Notes: generated from the sequence alone by a model not told the origin. A DNA stretch of 64,000 bases from Flavobacteriaceae bacterium (GCA_002707025.1 PALG01000029.1:124001-188000), one strand, 5' to 3'. Counted from the stretch's first letter, positions 29,495 through 41,636 are shown. Numbers and translations are program-made.

Positions 29495-30405
29495 GCCTCC
29501 GGACCTTTAATTTCGTTGAGTTCCACGTTTTTCATCTTGGCATACTGAAAACCACTCTCCCACCATTTTTCCATTTCCACTTTATCGAATATCAAGGAAT
29601 TGGTAGTAAGTACCGTGGGCGTGTAGTAAAAATTTAAAATTGCGTTTTTATTCCCGGCTACAAATTTCCCAATACGAATGTTTTGTTTTTCTACCCGGTC
29701 CAGCATGTAAGCGTGCATATTGGTAATCAAGGAAAATACATTGCGGGAAGGCAAACGATTGTAGTAGGCTACTTCCGTTTCCAAAATAATGACATCAACT
29801 TGTGTAGCTCCCCTGTTTAAAGCTTCTTCAATGGGCACCAAACTTCCAAATCCGCCGTCTGCATACTCACAGCCATCTTTTTTCACCAGAGTCATGAAGG
29901 GAGTATAATTACAGGAAATCCATACCCAATCGCAAAAATCGTCGTAGTTAAAGTCTTTTACCGACTTGTATTCCACTTGATTCAAGGAAAGATTGGAAAC
30001 CGTTACCACCACTTCTTTATTACTGGATTTCAGAAGTTCGAAGTCTTCTTCCGTAAAGGTTTTTTTAATAAGTTTTCGTAGGTTATGGCTTTCGCCGAAG
30101 GTTTTACTTTTCCGAAGGAAATTCCGTAGGACATTCCAATGGTTAATCCCAATTTCCTTCCCGCCCCATTTGTCTTTTTTTACCGTAAAAGGACGAATAC
30201 TGAAAATAGAATCTTGATTCACCGAGGTGTATACCTCCTTAATTTTTTCAATATTGTTGAGGGCCAAGTGTGGAATGAGCAGACTTCCCGTTGAGGTCCC
30301 TACAAATAAATCGTATTGATGCCCCATTTCCTCAATAAGGTACTGCGCCACGCCCCCACCAAACGCTCCTTTGCTTCCGCCACCTGAAATCACTAAAGCT
30401 CTCAT
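29491..30405 (-). CDS. Patatin-like phospholipase
   Basis: This 304-aa protein has the Ser-Asp dyad of patatin-like lipid acyl hydrolases. The oxyanion-hole stretch GGGSKGAFGGG is at 8-18, the nucleophile S38 lies in GTSTG, and the catalytic Asp is in the ADGGFGS motif. No signal peptide is seen, so it is probably cytoplasmic or membrane-associated. It overlaps the upstream M1 peptidase gene by four bases (ATGA), so the pair is probably an operon, but a joint function is not evident. Confidence 0.9.
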   Translation of the reverse strand: MRALVISGGGSKGAFGGGVAQYLIEEMGHQYDLFVGTSTGSLLIPHLALNNIEKIKEVYTSVNQDSIFSIRPFTVKKDKWGGKEIGINHWNVLRNFLRKSKTFGESHNLRKLIKKTFTEEDFELLKSSNKEVVVTVSNLSLNQVEYKSVKDFNYDDFCDWVWISCNYTPFMTLVKKDGCEYADGGFGSLVPIEEALNRGATQVDVIILETEVAYYNRLPSRNVFSLITNMHAYMLDRVEKQNIRIGKFVAGNKNAILNFYYTPTVLTTNSLIFDKVEMEKWWESGFQYAKMKNVELNEIKGPEA

Positions 30406-32468
30406 TGCATTTTGAATTTTCGTTGAATATACGCTTTTTCAGCTTCGGAATAACTGGAAAATAACCCCAATACTTTTTCCTTATTTGCCTCCGTTTCTAT
30501 AAATTCATCCAACAAATTTCGGGCAGCATCACGAAATCTCCAATAGTGATGGGTACAAGCATTCACTAAATTCTTTACAAACAGTTCATTATCAATCCCC
30601 ATGGAATACAAATAATCCAAAGCCTTTTGGCGTACTTCAAAAGAGTAACTTGCTTCAGAATAGCTTAATAACTCTTTCAGCATTTCCGGTTTATCTGAAG
30701 TTTTGTATCCTTCCGTATATAACGCTAGTGCCAGCCACAATTGCCGCAGGTTTTTATCCTGAAAGCCGATCATACCTTCCAACCGATTCAAGTAAGTGGT
30801 CCTTTTTTCAGGAAAATGAACCCAAAGGGTATATAAAGCAGCTTCTTGGGTTACATAGGAGGCATCTTCCAAAAGGGTTTCGTAAGAGGGTTGAAAAGTT
30901 TTTGGAACCTCCTGAAGGGACAAAGCTACCGCTTGACGAATAAAAATATTGTTTGTTTGCAACGCCAATGCATAAAGGTCTTCAACTTCATAAAATGGTT
31001 CCTGTGCAAGTTGGTAGACGGCTTCCTGGCCTATAAAATCGTTTTGGGATTGAATCGCAGACCGAAGCAAATTTTTTTTATTTGACAGTTCCTGATTGCG
31101 CAACGCAACCGTTTCAAAAAAACGATTCATAAAGTCACTCTTCCGAAGGGATTGATAGGCTTCTTCCGATTTAAATGCGGTTTGCTGCAACCAGTTTACC
31201 TTCCATTCCGAAAGGTCTATTTCCGTAACTTGTTGCATTTCCTTCAGAAAATCTTCCGTGGTTACATTTCCAAAAGCATACTTTTTCAAATAATTCCGCA
31301 CTCCTTCGTGATACGCCGTATCCCCTACCAACTCCCTTAGAATATGAAGTGCCCACGCACCTTTTTCATAAAATACGAGGGAAGACGCATTGGGGTCCAG
31401 TAATTTTTGCCCTTTCCCTTGGTCGCTTAAAGCCATTAATTGCTCGGCACTATTGTAAAGCTTCCAATAATAATAATCTTCCCCAAAAATCTGCCTTTCT
31501 GCCAAAAGCGCATAATAAGTCGCAAATCCCTCGTGAAGCCAATGATGGGTTCCCTCGGTTTCCGTAACCAGATTCCCGAACCATTGGTGCGCCAATTCGT
31601 GGGCGTTTACATTTACGTAATTTCGATCTTTAAAACCTATGGAATCTACCACAAAAGCTTCCGAAAAAAGGGTACATCCCGTGTTTTCCATACCGGCATA
31701 CAGGAAATCGCTCACCGGAACCTGCTTGTAATTTTGCCAAGGATAGGGAATCCCTATTTCAGTTTCCAAAAAATTAAATATTTCTTTTGAGTATCGATAG
31801 GTAGGCTCCCACTTTAAACTATCCTTTTTGGAAATATATAATTCTATGGGAACTTCAGAATTTGAGTTCACTTTCTGTATCTTAAAATCGCCCAGGGCAA
31901 AGGCTACGAGATAACTCGACATGGGCTTTTTCATATCGTAGTGCCAAGCAATTTTATCGTCATAGAGCGTGAATTTATCCAAACGCCCATTGGCGACGAC
32001 CATTTGTTCTCCCGAAGCGGCAATTTCCAGATCAAATTCAATTTTATCATTCATGTCATCAAGACTGGGCAGCCAATGAGACGTATATTTCCCTTGCCCT
32101 TGGGTCCAAACTTGGGTAGCGGTAAAATAAAGGGCTTGCTTGGGTGTAGCCCGATATTGAAAATTAACGGTATATATTCGATCCTTCTGAAAGATGGTTT
32201 GGTGATGAAATACAATAGTCTTTGGAGTGACACTTACGGTAACACCATTATTTTCAGGGGTTTCAGAAAGCGTTATGTCTTTGGCATCCAAAAATACGGA
32301 GTCCGACGGCTGAAGCATTTTAAAAGTAACCGACATATTTCCATCGATACTTTTTTCAGCAATATGAGGCGTAACGGAAGCTTTTATCCTTAAAAAATCG
32401 ACGATGGTGGTCTGTTGCGCTATACCCCAAAAGGGAAGCAATACTAGTACAATTACGATTCGGAACAT
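30402..32468 (-). CDS. Secreted M1-family zinc aminopeptidase
   Basis: This 688-aa protein removes N-terminal residues from peptides, probably in the periplasm or outside. It has a signal peptide (cleavage near WGIAQQ), an N-terminal beta saddle domain, the exopeptidase motif variant AGMENTG, and the zinc site HELAHQWFGN with the third ligand Glu in LHEGFATYY. A long alpha-helical C-terminal domain follows. No T9SS tail is present, so the outer-membrane route is not indicated. Its start lies 99 bases from recG, which points the other way. A TTATTTTG box is one mismatch from the promoter consensus. Confidence 0.93.
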   Translation of the reverse strand: MFRIVIVLVLLPFWGIAQQTTIVDFLRIKASVTPHIAEKSIDGNMSVTFKMLQPSDSVFLDAKDITLSETPENNGVTVSVTPKTIVFHHQTIFQKDRIYTVNFQYRATPKQALYFTATQVWTQGQGKYTSHWLPSLDDMNDKIEFDLEIAASGEQMVVANGRLDKFTLYDDKIAWHYDMKKPMSSYLVAFALGDFKIQKVNSNSEVPIELYISKKDSLKWEPTYRYSKEIFNFLETEIGIPYPWQNYKQVPVSDFLYAGMENTGCTLFSEAFVVDSIGFKDRNYVNVNAHELAHQWFGNLVTETEGTHHWLHEGFATYYALLAERQIFGEDYYYWKLYNSAEQLMALSDQGKGQKLLDPNASSLVFYEKGAWALHILRELVGDTAYHEGVRNYLKKYAFGNVTTEDFLKEMQQVTEIDLSEWKVNWLQQTAFKSEEAYQSLRKSDFMNRFFETVALRNQELSNKKNLLRSAIQSQNDFIGQEAVYQLAQEPFYEVEDLYALALQTNNIFIRQAVALSLQEVPKTFQPSYETLLEDASYVTQEAALYTLWVHFPEKRTTYLNRLEGMIGFQDKNLRQLWLALALYTEGYKTSDKPEMLKELLSYSEASYSFEVRQKALDYLYSMGIDNELFVKNLVNACTHHYWRFRDAARNLLDEFIETEANKEKVLGLFSSYSEAEKAYIQRKFKMQ

Positions 32469-32567
32469 ATCCTTGATTAAGCAATTTTACTGCCAAAATA
32501 ATCATTTAAATGAAGAAAAAATAACGAGCTGGGAACTCTTACGAGGGAATTTGGTATTTTCGTTTTT

Positions 32568-34673
32568 ATGAATGCCCATTTCCTTCAAACCCCTATTGAA
32601 TACCTTAAAGGCGTTGGCCCCAATAGGGCCGATCTGCTTAAAAAGGAACTCGGTATTTATACGTTTCAGGATTTAATGCATTTGTTTCCCAATCGTTACC
32701 TAGACCGCACCAAATACTATAAAATTAAACAACTACAACCTACCCAAGCTGAAGTGCAGCTGGTAGGTAAAATCATTCATTTAAAAACCGTTGAACAAAA
32801 ACGTGGCAAGCGGCTTGTGGCCACTTTTGTGGATGCTACCGGAAAAATGGAGTTGGTTTGGTTTCGGGGTCATAAATGGATAAGGGAACGCATTAAAATT
32901 AATGAGCCTTACGTGATCTTTGGAAAAACCATTGTTTTTAACGGGACCTTTTCCATGGCCCATCCTGAAATGGAATCCTTAAAAGATCATGAAAAAAGTT
33001 TACGCTCTGCCATGCAGCCCATATATCCTTCCACGGAAAAACTATCGAATAGTGGCATCACCAATAAAGTGATTGGCACATTGCTTGAAAACCTGTTTTT
33101 GGAGTCCCGGAATACCTTTGCTGAAACCCTTTCCAAAACCCTTTTGGAAAACTTCAAATTATTGCCTAAAAACGAAGCGTTATTGAATATTCATTTTCCG
33201 AAAAATCAGGAGCTTTTGGCAAGGGCACAATACCGTCTAAAATTTGAAGAATTATTTTTTATTCAACTACAATTAATTCGTAAAAACCTTATCCATAAAA
33301 CAAAAATTAAAGGCTATGTTTTTCCAAAAGTAGGAACCTATTTCAATACCTTTTTCAAAGAGCATTTACCCTTTCAATTAACCAAAGCACAGAAGCGGGT
33401 GATTAAGGAAATTCGTCACGATTTAGGACAAACTTCCCAAATGAATCGATTATTGCAGGGGGATGTGGGTTCGGGAAAGACCATTGTCGCGTTCATGTCA
33501 ATGCTCATCGCACTTGACAATGGTTTTCAAGCTTGTTTAATGGCTCCTACTGAAATTTTGTCAGTCCAGCACTACAACAATTTATTTGAGTTATGTAAAA
33601 AATTGAATATCAGCATTTCATTATTGACTGGCTCAACTAAAACTTCAAACAGAAAAGAAATCCATGAAAACTTGGAAAACGGCTCATTACAGATCCTTAT
33701 TGGCACGCATGCACTGCTCGAAGATAAAGTAAAATTTAAAAATTTAGGGCTGGCCATTGTCGATGAACAACATCGATTTGGAGTAGCCCAAAGAAGTAAA
33801 TTATGGCATAAAAACGAGTGGCCTCCTAACGTATTAATTATGACCGCCACTCCTATTCCCCGAACCCTGGCCATGAGTGTTTATGGAGACTTGGATGTGA
33901 GTGTAATTGACGAGCTTCCCCCAGGCAGAAAAGACATTAAAACCGTACACCGTTTTGACGCCAACAGACTAAAGGTTTTTCGTTTTTTAAAAGACGAAAT
34001 TGCCAAGGGAAGACAGGTGTATATTGTGTACCCATTGATACAGGAAAGTGAAGCTTTGGATTATAAGGATTTAATGGATGGCTATGAAAGTATTGTAAGG
34101 GAGTTTCCCATGCCTAAGTATCAAGTTTCCATTGTTCACGGACAGATGAAACCAGCCGACAAGGATTATGAAATGGACCGTTTTGTAAAAGGGGAAACCC
34201 AAATTATGGTCGCCACCACGGTGATTGAAGTAGGCGTTAATGTACCCAATGCCTCAGTAATGGTTATTGAAAGTGCCGAAAGATTTGGTTTGTCACAACT
34301 ACATCAATTACGAGGGCGCGTGGGCCGTGGTGCCGAGCAGAGCTATTGTATTTTAATGACCAGTCACAAACTTTCAGACGATGCCCGTACCCGATTGGAA
34401 ACCATGGTAAGCACCAACGACGGATTTGAAATTAGTGAAGTAGACCTTAAACTGCGCGGCCCCGGGGACCTTATGGGTACACAACAGAGCGGCGTTCTGA
34501 ACCTTCAGATTGCCGATATTATCAAGGATAGTCAAATATTGAAGATTGCAAGAGCTGCTGCCGTTCAGACCCTAAAAAAGGATCCTTCGCTTTCCTTGCC
34601 AGAAAACAAACTTATAAAGCTAGCTTTTCAGCAATTAGTAAAGTATAAAAACATTTGGAATTATATTTCCTAA
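32568..34673 (+). CDS. recG: ATP-dependent DNA helicase RecG
   Basis: RecG reverses stalled forks and processes branched recombination intermediates. The 701-aa protein has the N-terminal wedge domain with OB fold (about 1-170), Walker A GDVGSGKTIVAF, the DEQH box in VDEQHRFGVAQR, TATPIPRTLAMSVYGDLDVS, and the C-terminal TRG region (MVIESAERFGLSQLHQLRGR, DLKLRGPGDLMGTQQSG). It is complete and of normal length. A TATTTTCG sequence lies 10-20 bases upstream and differs by one base from the promoter consensus. Confidence 0.97.
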   Translation: MNAHFLQTPIEYLKGVGPNRADLLKKELGIYTFQDLMHLFPNRYLDRTKYYKIKQLQPTQAEVQLVGKIIHLKTVEQKRGKRLVATFVDATGKMELVWFRGHKWIRERIKINEPYVIFGKTIVFNGTFSMAHPEMESLKDHEKSLRSAMQPIYPSTEKLSNSGITNKVIGTLLENLFLESRNTFAETLSKTLLENFKLLPKNEALLNIHFPKNQELLARAQYRLKFEELFFIQLQLIRKNLIHKTKIKGYVFPKVGTYFNTFFKEHLPFQLTKAQKRVIKEIRHDLGQTSQMNRLLQGDVGSGKTIVAFMSMLIALDNGFQACLMAPTEILSVQHYNNLFELCKKLNISISLLTGSTKTSNRKEIHENLENGSLQILIGTHALLEDKVKFKNLGLAIVDEQHRFGVAQRSKLWHKNEWPPNVLIMTATPIPRTLAMSVYGDLDVSVIDELPPGRKDIKTVHRFDANRLKVFRFLKDEIAKGRQVYIVYPLIQESEALDYKDLMDGYESIVREFPMPKYQVSIVHGQMKPADKDYEMDRFVKGETQIMVATTVIEVGVNVPNASVMVIESAERFGLSQLHQLRGRVGRGAEQSYCILMTSHKLSDDARTRLETMVSTNDGFEISEVDLKLRGPGDLMGTQQSGVLNLQIADIIKDSQILKIARAAAVQTLKKDPSLSLPENKLIKLAFQQLVKYKNIWNYIS

Positions 34674-34676
34674 AAG

Positions 34677-34719
34677 AGTACACCCCGCCTTTTCTTTTTC
34701 AAAAAAGCAGGGTGTACTT
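34677..34719 (+). terminator. Possible terminator after recG
   Basis: AGTACACCC (34677-34685) and GGGTGTACT (34710-34718) form a 9-bp stem enclosing a T-rich/A-rich inner helix. It is followed by only a short T tract, so termination is plausible but less certain than elsewhere. Confidence 0.5.
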
Positions 34720-34860
34720 AACAGCTAACTAAACAACCAAACAATTAATCAAACTATAATACTTGCCTGATTGTTTATAAAACAACTTAACCATCATTTA
34801 CCCTACCTAAGTATTTCCAAATTTTAGAATTTTAACACTTTCCAAAAACGTTGGAAACTG

Positions 34861-34868
34861 TATCTTTG
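34861..34868 (+). promoter_or_regulatory. pheT -7 promoter box
   Basis: TATCTTTG matches the consensus and ends 20 bases before the pheT ATG. No -33 TTG at the expected distance. Confidence 0.5.
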
Positions 34869-34888
34869 CCTTCTCATAAGTTTTTATA

Positions 34889-37315
34889 ATGAAGATTTCA
34901 TATAACTGGATCAAAGATTTTATCAAAATAAATTGGCCTGCAGATCAAACAGCAGAGCTGTTAACCGATTTGGGATTGGAAGTGGAAGGTATTGAGGAGT
35001 TTACTTCCGTAAAAGGCGGACTAAAAGGTGTGGTCGTTGGCCATGTCTTGGAATGCATCCCACACCCTAATGCCGATCGCCTTAAACTTACCAAAGTTGA
35101 TATAGGGGATGGAAACCCCGTTCAAATTGTTTGCGGGGCTCCTAATGTGGATAAGGGTCAAAAAGTCCCTGTAGCCACCATAGGTACGACCTTATACGAT
35201 GCTGAAGGAAAAGATTGGACCATCAAGAAAGGGAAAATTAGAGGAGAGGAAAGCCACGGAATGATTTGTGCTGAAGATGAACTAGGATTGGGCTCAAGCC
35301 ATGACGGCATTCTTATTTTAGATGAAAAATTAACTCCCGGAACTCCCGTTGCTGAAATTTTTGAAGTGGAAAACGATTTTGTTTTCGAGATAGGGCTTAC
35401 TCCCAACCGTGCCGATGCCATGAGCCATTGGGGGGTTGCAAGGGATTTAAGGGCTGGAATGTTACAGAAGGGAGAATCCTTAGAGCTCATCACCCCTTCT
35501 ACCAGTAACTACCATGTTAACAGCCGAACCCTTAAAATGGATGTGGAGGTAGAAAATACCGACTTGGCACCCAGGTACTGTGGGGTGACTATTTCAAATT
35601 TAAAAGTAGCAGATTCCCCTGCCTGGCTTCAGAATCGACTAAAAGCTATTGGATTGGCCCCTATCAACAACGTGGTGGATGTGACCAATTACATTCTTCA
35701 CGATTTAGGTCAACCGCTACATGCGTTCGACGCCTCCAAAATTACCGGAAATGAAGTCATTGTAAAAACCTTGCCTTCTGGAACAAAATTTACGACCCTA
35801 GATGGGGTGGAAAGAGAGCTTCATGAGGAAGATCTTATGATATGCGATGCTGAAAAACCAATGTGCATTGCGGGTGTTTTTGGGGGAATGGATAGTGGAG
35901 TAACGGAAAACACTACCAGTATCTTTTTGGAAAGTGCTTATTTTAATCCGGTGAGTATTCGTAAAACCGCCAAAAGACACGGTTTAAGCACCGATGCCTC
36001 TTTTCGTTTTGAAAGGGGAATTGACCCTAATATTACCGAATATGCCCTTATGTGTGCCGCGATATTGTTGGAAGAAGTAGCTGGAGGTGAAGTAACTAGT
36101 GACATTATTGACATTTATCCCAAAAAGACGGAGGACCACCAAGTTTTCTTGCACTATAAAAATGCCAATAACGTTATTGGCGAAAAAATTCCGAAGGAAA
36201 TAATAAAAAGCATCCTTACGTCCCTTGAGATTAAAATAAACAATGTTACCGAAACCGGTATAGGGATGACCATTCCTGCCTACCGAAATGACGTAACCCG
36301 GGAAGCGGATGTCATCGAAGAGGTACTTAGGGTATATGGGTACAATAATATCGCTACCACCGAAAAGCTGAATGCCTCTATTGCAACCAATCAAAAAATT
36401 GAAGATTACAAGGTTCAGGACAAAGTTGGGAGTCAGCTTACTGCTTTAGGATTTCATGAAATGCTCAACAATTCCTTAACCAACGAGGAATATTATAACC
36501 TTTCTGAAACACTTCAAAAAGACTACTGTGTTAAAATGCTGAACCCTTTAAGCAAGGATCTTGAAGTGATGCGACAGTCGATGTTATTTGGCGGGCTGGA
36601 GTCTTTGTTATTCAATAGGAATCGTAGGGCACAAAACGTAAAATTGTTTGAATTTGGAAAAACCTATCACAACTATCCTAGCGGGAGAGAGGAAAAGAAA
36701 CACCTTTCCTTGGTAATTTCCGGGAACAAAAGCGAAGATACTTGGGCATTTCCTGAAAGTAAGAGTAGTTTCTTCTACTTAAAAGGCGTAGTTACTGCTA
36801 TCCTGGAAGGCTTGGGCATCTCCAAATATGCAGAAAAAGGGATTAAAACCGATGTCCTTTCAGAAGGAATTGCTTTTCAGCAAAACAAAAAAACCTTGGT
36901 AGACTTTGGGGTGGTGAGCAAAAAAATAACCCAGTATTTCGATATCGATGCAGAAGTTTTATATGCCGATTTCAATTGGGACATCATTTTGGAAGAAATC
37001 CCTACGGAAGAATTTAAAGTGAGACCTATTCCGAAATTCCCTAAGGTGAAACGTGATTTTGCTTTGCTTTTGGATGAAGCAGTGACTTTTGAAAGTCTAA
37101 GGACAGCAGCTTTACAAACCGAAAAGGTATTATTGAAAGAAGTTTCCCTCTTTGATGTATACACCGGTAAAAACCTACCCGCTGGAAAAAAGAGTTATGC
37201 GGTAAGCTTCACCTTACAGGATGAGAAAAAAACACTTACCGATAAACAGATTGACAAGATCATGAACAAGCTTCAGCAAAAGTTTGAAAATGATTTTGGG
37301 GCGCAACTCCGGTAG
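34889..37315 (+). CDS. pheT: Phenylalanyl-tRNA synthetase beta subunit
   Basis: PheT with PheS charges tRNA-Phe. The 808-aa protein shows the full bacterial order: the N-terminal MKISYNWIKDFI module, an EMAP-type tRNA-binding OB fold (about 40-150, with ECIPHPNADRLKL), the B3/B4 editing domain (LAPRYCGVTI, INNVVDVTNYILHDLGQPLHAFDA), the B5 domain, the inactive class II-like core with LLFNRNRRAQNVKLFEFGKTY, and the C-terminal FDX-ACB domain. PheS is not in the window, so the subunits are encoded apart, unlike in E. coli. Confidence 0.96.
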   Translation: MKISYNWIKDFIKINWPADQTAELLTDLGLEVEGIEEFTSVKGGLKGVVVGHVLECIPHPNADRLKLTKVDIGDGNPVQIVCGAPNVDKGQKVPVATIGTTLYDAEGKDWTIKKGKIRGEESHGMICAEDELGLGSSHDGILILDEKLTPGTPVAEIFEVENDFVFEIGLTPNRADAMSHWGVARDLRAGMLQKGESLELITPSTSNYHVNSRTLKMDVEVENTDLAPRYCGVTISNLKVADSPAWLQNRLKAIGLAPINNVVDVTNYILHDLGQPLHAFDASKITGNEVIVKTLPSGTKFTTLDGVERELHEEDLMICDAEKPMCIAGVFGGMDSGVTENTTSIFLESAYFNPVSIRKTAKRHGLSTDASFRFERGIDPNITEYALMCAAILLEEVAGGEVTSDIIDIYPKKTEDHQVFLHYKNANNVIGEKIPKEIIKSILTSLEIKINNVTETGIGMTIPAYRNDVTREADVIEEVLRVYGYNNIATTEKLNASIATNQKIEDYKVQDKVGSQLTALGFHEMLNNSLTNEEYYNLSETLQKDYCVKMLNPLSKDLEVMRQSMLFGGLESLLFNRNRRAQNVKLFEFGKTYHNYPSGREEKKHLSLVISGNKSEDTWAFPESKSSFFYLKGVVTAILEGLGISKYAEKGIKTDVLSEGIAFQQNKKTLVDFGVVSKKITQYFDIDAEVLYADFNWDIILEEIPTEEFKVRPIPKFPKVKRDFALLLDEAVTFESLRTAALQTEKVLLKEVSLFDVYTGKNLPAGKKSYAVSFTLQDEKKTLTDKQIDKIMNKLQQKFENDFGAQLR

Positions 37316-37334
37316 CAAAAAATTGACCGACGTA

Positions 37335-37366
37335 AAAAAGGGCTTTGATAATTCAAAGCCCTTTTT
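37335..37366 (+). terminator. Bidirectional terminator between pheT and the OmpW-like gene
   Basis: A 14-bp inverted repeat AAAAAGGGCTTTGA/TCAAAGCCCTTTTT with a 4-base loop. It can serve pheT on the plus strand and the convergent OmpW-like gene on the minus strand. Confidence 0.9.
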
Positions 37367-37384
37367 CGTTATGGTTGAGATTAG

Positions 37385-38005
37385 TTAGAACTTCATCCCT
37401 ACCCCAGCACCAATTAACCAAGGGTCGATGGTCACATCGGCTCCTACAGCTCCATTTACGGTAACATCGGTAGAGAGAAAAAGTTTTTTCACATCCAAAT
37501 TCAAGAACCATTTGTCATTCAAGGCATAGTCGAAACCGCCCTGCACTGCAAAACCTACAGAATTGTCGTATTCCAAATCATCGGCATCCCCTTCATCAAT
37601 TCCGTAGAAAAAAGTGTAATTAACACCTGCGCCCAGATAAGGTTTAAAAGCGCCTCCCGTAAAATGATACTGTGCCGTTAAGGTAGGAGGCAATAACCAA
37701 ACACTTCCCAAATCGATATCCCCAGCAGCGGTATTGATTGCTTTCACTTTGTGCTTGGTAGTTCCCAAGATTAATTCGGCTGCAATATTTTCTGTAAAAA
37801 AGTACGTGAAGTCCAACTCGGGAACTACTGTGGTAGAAATATCCACATCCCCTCCTATTACATCTATAGTGGCACTTTCATCGGGCATAACGGTTAGCAC
37901 TCTTAAACGTGCTTGCCACTTACTACTAGATGCGTTTGTTTCTTCTTGGGCTAATAACTGGAAGGAACTTGCGATAAGTAAAACTCCTAAAAAAATTGAT
38001 CTCAT
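37385..38005 (-). CDS. OmpW-family outer-membrane beta-barrel protein
   Basis: This 206-aa outer-membrane barrel has a signal peptide (MRSIFLGVLLIASSFQLLAQ). The start at 38005 is preferred over the upstream in-frame codons because it begins directly at this signal. OmpW-like features are the alternating strands WQARLRVLTVMPDESATIDV, PELDFTYFFTENIAAELILG, KPYLGAGVNYTFFYG and the final strand WLIGAGVGMKF ending in Phe, which BAM recognises. The bound solute is unknown; OmpW proteins pass small hydrophobic molecules. Confidence 0.9.
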   Translation of the reverse strand: MRSIFLGVLLIASSFQLLAQEETNASSSKWQARLRVLTVMPDESATIDVIGGDVDISTTVVPELDFTYFFTENIAAELILGTTKHKVKAINTAAGDIDLGSVWLLPPTLTAQYHFTGGAFKPYLGAGVNYTFFYGIDEGDADDLEYDNSVGFAVQGGFDYALNDKWFLNLDVKKLFLSTDVTVNGAVGADVTIDPWLIGAGVGMKF

Positions 38006-38158
38006 AATGGTTGTTTTAAAATTTATGAAGTCAAATGTATTACCCAAAAAAAAGTTGTTTTATGACCTATATCATTGTAGGTTTTCAGGAAATTTCCCTA
38101 ATTCAATTTCACTCGAAACTGTATCTATATCATTCTGAAAAACAATATTTTACATAAA

Positions 38159-38185
38159 TAAAAAAAGCGGCTTTTAGCCGCTTCT
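38159..38185 (-). terminator. Terminator of the fasciclin gene
   Basis: AAGCGGCT (38165-38172) pairs perfectly with AGCCGCTT (38176-38183) around a 3-base loop, followed on the minus strand by a run of T's. Confidence 0.85.
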
Positions 38186-38203
38186 TTTTGTGTTTATTTT
38201 TAA

Positions 38204-38779
38204 TTATTTTGGAAGTACTACAGCGTTAATTACGTGAATCACCCCGTTGGATTGATTTACATCTGCAATCGTTACCATTGCTTTACTACCGTTTTCATCC
38301 CATAGCATTACTTTATCCCCATCTAAGGTAGCATAGAGCATTCCTCCGCTTACGGTTTTAAAAGTAGCTTTCCCTTTAGATTTTTTAATCATCTTCACGA
38401 TATCGGCCGCCTTGTAGTCTCCTTGCACCACGTGGTAGGTAAGCACTTTCTTAAGACTTTCTTTGTTTTCGGGTTTTAAAAGTGTGGCAACCGTTCCGTC
38501 GGGAAGTTTTTCAAAAGCCGCATTGGTAGGAGCGAATACTGTGAAAGGCCCTTTACTTTGTAATACATCGACCAAACCAGCAGCTTTTACAGCAGCTACC
38601 AGGGTGGTATGATCTTTAGAGTTTACTGCATTTTGCACGATATTCTTGCTAGGATACATTTCGGCTCCTCCCACCATTTTGGTTTTTTCCTTCATCATTT
38701 TGTTTTGCGCCATGGTGCCCGCCGAAACGAACAATAACATTACAAACGAAAGTAATGACAGTCTTCTTAGATTTTTCAT
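38204..38779 (-). CDS. Secreted fasciclin-domain protein
   Basis: This 191-aa protein has a signal peptide (cleavage near GTMAQN) and one fasciclin (FAS1) domain (about 50-190). It carries both conserved boxes: the H1-like FTVFAPTNAAFEKLP and the H2-like VTIADVNQSNGVIHVINAVVLP. FAS1 domains mediate adhesion between cells or to matrix in many bacteria and eukaryotes. Monocistronic: a strong terminator follows. The partner is unknown. Confidence 0.93.
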   Translation of the reverse strand: MKNLRRLSLLSFVMLLFVSAGTMAQNKMMKEKTKMVGGAEMYPSKNIVQNAVNSKDHTTLVAAVKAAGLVDVLQSKGPFTVFAPTNAAFEKLPDGTVATLLKPENKESLKKVLTYHVVQGDYKAADIVKMIKKSKGKATFKTVSGGMLYATLDGDKVMLWDENGSKAMVTIADVNQSNGVIHVINAVVLPK

Positions 38780-38940
38780 AGTTTTGTTTTTTTAGATTAA
38801 TTGTTTTCTTAATAAACGAAACATTCCTCCATTCGGTTTTAATCTTCACATTTGTTTAGCAAAATTTAACGCTTTCGAAATTTGTTAAAATATTGGAATC
38901 CCCCTTTATTGTAATTATTTTTAACTGAAAAGAAATCGCT

Positions 38941-39663
38941 ATGCTTGAAAAAACAAATATCGAAGATCGACTGAAGCATCAAAGAAACAAACGAGTCTCT
39001 GAGGCTACCCTATTAAAAGAAGTACAGGAAATCTTCCTGAAAAACAATGAAGAACGGGAAACCATTCAGGCTCGAATGGCAGAAGAACCCCAAGAACAAG
39101 AAACCAATGAGTTTGATATCGATCTTTTAAAAAGTGAAGCTATTTTTCATGTTTCAGAAATAAAAAAAACCTGTGTGACGTATCGTTTGCGTTTTTTGGA
39201 TAGCCATAGATTTAAAGGAGAGATTCCCGAAGAAGCCATTTCAAAAATAAGAACGCTTGAAAAAAAACACGGAATTACTTTGAGGGGGCTAAAAATAATG
39301 GCACCTGCCAAACTATTGAAGTTGGAAAATGCAGACGACCCCTTACTTTTTGCCCCTATGGGGAATGACTATTATTACTTAATCCATAAGTGGGGAAATG
39401 ATTTACATCCCCTTCGGAAATGGTTGATGTGGCCCTACAAAAATTTTGAAAACCTTATTTTCTGTATTTTCATTCTTAGTGTCCTTTTCACGGCATTAAC
39501 CCCCATGCAAGCATTTACCAAGGGAGAAGTCACTCAAACTGAATATTTACTAATGTTTCTCTTTATGTTTAAGGCTGTGGCGGGTATTGTACTTTTTTAT
39601 GGTTTCGCCAAAGGAAAAAACTTTAACAATGCTATTTGGGACAGTAAATATTATAATGCCTAA
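38941..39663 (+). CDS. Membrane protein of unknown function
   Basis: This 240-aa protein was not recognised. The first 165 residues are charged and probably cytoplasmic, with EERETIQARMAEEPQEQETNE forming an acidic helix. Two membrane segments follow near 172-190 and 203-224. There is a conserved-looking FKGEIPEEAISKIRTLEKKHG stretch. Six bases separate its stop from the next ATG, so the two genes are cotranscribed. No catalytic motif is visible. Confidence 0.7.
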   Translation: MLEKTNIEDRLKHQRNKRVSEATLLKEVQEIFLKNNEERETIQARMAEEPQEQETNEFDIDLLKSEAIFHVSEIKKTCVTYRLRFLDSHRFKGEIPEEAISKIRTLEKKHGITLRGLKIMAPAKLLKLENADDPLLFAPMGNDYYYLIHKWGNDLHPLRKWLMWPYKNFENLIFCIFILSVLFTALTPMQAFTKGEVTQTEYLLMFLFMFKAVAGIVLFYGFAKGKNFNNAIWDSKYYNA

Positions 39664-39669
39664 TCATTT

Positions 39670-41534
<1,865 letters not shown>

Positions 41535-41544
41535 TTATTTTCGG

Positions 41545-41552
41545 CAAAAATA
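41545..41552 (-). promoter_or_regulatory. ABC-F gene -7 promoter box
   Basis: On the minus strand TATTTTTG fits TAnnTTTG, 31 bases before the ATG. Confidence 0.45.
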
Positions 41553-41636
41553 GCTAATTCATAAGGATTTTTGAAGCTTTGTGCAGGCTAAAAAATCTTT
41601 TAACGACTCATTAACAGAATAAGGTGCGGAGTATTT